Assembly: GCA_029219245.1 (NCBI GenBank)
Contig: JAQXTA010000041.1
Span: forward strand, 163,268 to 227,267
Direction: 5' to 3'
DNA: 64,000 nucleotides
From: Lachnospiraceae bacterium
Lineage (GTDB): Bacteria > Bacillota > Clostridia > Lachnospirales > Lachnospiraceae
Part shown: positions 62,687-64,000 of the stretch, piece by piece
Layout: every line of letters begins with the position of its first letter
How positions within the stretch are numbered: position 1 is the first letter of the stretch
Position numbers and translations under genes: made by a program
Notes under the pieces: model-generated
Seen by the model: only the letters and a program-made list of their open reading frames with translations
What the model was told of the DNA's origin: nothing
The model's database searches: none

Positions 62687-64000
62687 TTATAGGAGCTGTG
62701 TGATATGTCCGGTATAATAGAAGCCATGACATTCATCCAGAGAAACCATAACCAATTTACCAATGTAAGAAGCATCTCCCGGAAAATGCACCAGCATATT
62801 GTTGGATAACCGTCCTGTTACCAGCGTTTCATCCTGTTCATTCTGCTCTTCTACCAAAGCTTCCATCACCTTTCCCTGCAAAAGAAGGGCTCTTTCTTTT
62901 GCGGTGTCCTGTACTACCTTTAACAATTTGTCAAAGCCCTCTTTTACAACCGCTTCCGGCACCTGGTTTTCCATAGCAGCTGCCGGGGTTCCGGTTCGCT
63001 TGGAATAAATAAAGGTAAAGGCATTGTCATAGGCTGCCTTTTTTACCACATCGATGGTTTCCTCTACGTCTGCAAGCGTTTCCCCCGGAAAACCAACGAT
63101 AATATCAGTCGTAATCGCAATATCCGGCATAGCCGTTTTGATTTTATCCACCAGAGCAAGATACTGTTCCTTTGTATATCGGCGGTTCATCGCCTGCAAA
63201 ATGCGGTTCGATCCGGACTGCACCGGTAAATGCAAATGACGGCAGATTTTCTTTGACTCTTTCATAACCTGAATCAGCTCATCGGACAAATCCTTTGGAT
63301 GAGAGGTCATAAAACGAATTCTTTTTAATCCTTCAATTTTCTCAACTTCCTGCAATAATTGTGCAAAGGTAATCGGATGGTCCAGGTTCTTTCCATAAGA
63401 ATTTACATTCTGCCCAAGCAACATAACCTCGACAACACCATCTGCTACAAGTCGTTCAATTTCCCGTATGATATCTTTCGGTTCTCTGCTTCGCTCCCGT
63501 CCTCTGACATAAGGCACGATACAATAGCTGCAGAAATTATTGCAGCCGAACATAATATTGATACCGGATTTATAAGAATATTTTCTTTCTACCGGCAATT
63601 CTTCTACAATCTGATCCGTTTCCTGCCAGATATCAATAATCATTTCCTTTCGCCCGGCTATTTCTTCCTGCTCAAACATCGTAACAAGAAGCTGTGCAAA
63701 TTTAAAAATATTATGTGTTCCGAAAATCAAATCCACAAAACGGTAGCTTTTCTTGATTTTATCAATGACTGACTGTTCCTGCATCATACAGCCGCAGAGC
63801 GCTATTTTTAAATGCGGCTTTTTTTTCTTCATACTGTTTAAATAACCAAGACGTCCATAAACCCGCTGATTTGCATTATCTCTTACGGTGCAGGTATTAT
63901 AGATAACAAAATCTGCCATTTCTTCTTCCTGCGTCATTTCATAACCAACCTGATGCAGAATTCCTGCAAGCTTTTCGGAATCTCTTGCGTTCATCTGACA
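62687..64000 (-). CDS. miaB: tRNA-2-methylthio-N6-dimethylallyladenosine synthase MiaB (5' partial)
   Basis: Radical SAM methylthiotransferase. The frame runs out of the window on the right, with codons Cys-Gln before Met at 63994; CQMNARDSE is the start of the N-terminal cluster domain, so only a few dozen residues are missing. Cysteines of the first cluster also lie in YNTCTVRDNA and LCGCMMQEQ. The radical SAM motif is GCNNFCSYCIVPYVRGRE, and a C-terminal TRAM domain follows. Methylthiolates i6A37 made by MiaA. Confidence 0.95.
   Translation of the reverse strand, partial: CQMNARDSEKLAGILHQVGYEMTQEEEMADFVIYNTCTVRDNANQRVYGRLGYLNSMKKKKPHLKIALCGCMMQEQSVIDKIKKSYRFVDLIFGTHNIFKFAQLLVTMFEQEEIAGRKEMIIDIWQETDQIVEELPVERKYSYKSGINIMFGCNNFCSYCIVPYVRGRERSREPKDIIREIERLVADGVVEVMLLGQNVNSYGKNLDHPITFAQLLQEVEKIEGLKRIRFMTSHPKDLSDELIQVMKESKKICRHLHLPVQSGSNRILQAMNRRYTKEQYLALVDKIKTAMPDIAITTDIIVGFPGETLADVEETIDVVKKAAYDNAFTFIYSKRTGTPAAAMENQVPEAVVKEGFDKLLKVVQDTAKERALLLQGKVMEALVEEQNEQDETLVTGRLSNNMLVHFPGDASYIGKLVMVSLDECHGFYYTGHITQLL

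Overview
The window is about 64 kb of low-to-moderate GC chromosome with dense, mostly co-oriented housekeeping genes. Gene content points to a rod-shaped, anaerobic, probably spore-forming clostridium, most likely of the family Lachnospiraceae. The pointers are a YlbJ-type sporulation protein beside rsmD-coaD, ribosomal protein L27 made with a nine-residue leader next to its protease Prp, a lexA/yneA-like SOS pair, a HisZ-dependent short HisG, a SepF/HlyD-like operon, and mreBCD-PBP2-minCDE-rodA in one run. The family assignment is inference; no rRNA or tRNA gene was seen.

Layout, plus-strand half (1-29.8 kb): the tail of a hybrid histidine kinase; a parE-parC type II topoisomerase pair; rsmD-coaD-coiled-coil protein; a membrane-anchored amidase facing ylbJ; an RNA-modification and mixed run (rsuA-like, a HAD gene broken by one stop codon, ygiQ, an SDR, an rluA-like gene, recU); a histidine operon hisZ-hisG-hisD-hisB-(HisF-like)HisIE with its own promoter and terminator; a radical-SAM pair with RNase G and a NUDIX hydrolase; rplU-prp-rpmA; then obgE-yhbY-nadD-yqeK-rsfS.

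Middle (29.8-39 kb): small accessory and stress functions. These are a DUF378 protein, lexA divergent from a LysM division-inhibitor gene with LexA-like boxes between them, dtd, an AI-2E-family permease, a TtcA-like tRNA thiolase, a complete tyrosine recombinase, a cytidylate-kinase-like protein, a CstA-type transporter with an inverted-repeat-rich leader, and an unrecognised 200-residue protein.

Minus-strand half (39-64 kb): rluD-lspA-aroB; sepF-yggS-HlyD-like; a P-loop protein; then a long run read right to left: miaB-mutS-mutL-miaA-ynbB-DUF4321-radC-mreB-mreC-mreD-PBP2-minC-minD-minE-rodA-mgsA-dacA-like. This run joins mismatch repair and tRNA modification to the elongation and division-site machinery.

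I saw no CRISPR array, prophage, insertion sequence, rRNA or tRNA, and no gene-free stretch longer than 300 bases. I did not find a clear new multi-gene system. The most unusual items are an MreB with changed ATPase loops, a HisF-like domain lacking both catalytic aspartates fused to HisIE, a terminator-like hairpin inside the start of the amidase gene, the nonsense-interrupted HAD gene, a PBP2 with a roughly 235-residue insertion, and the cstA leader repeats.
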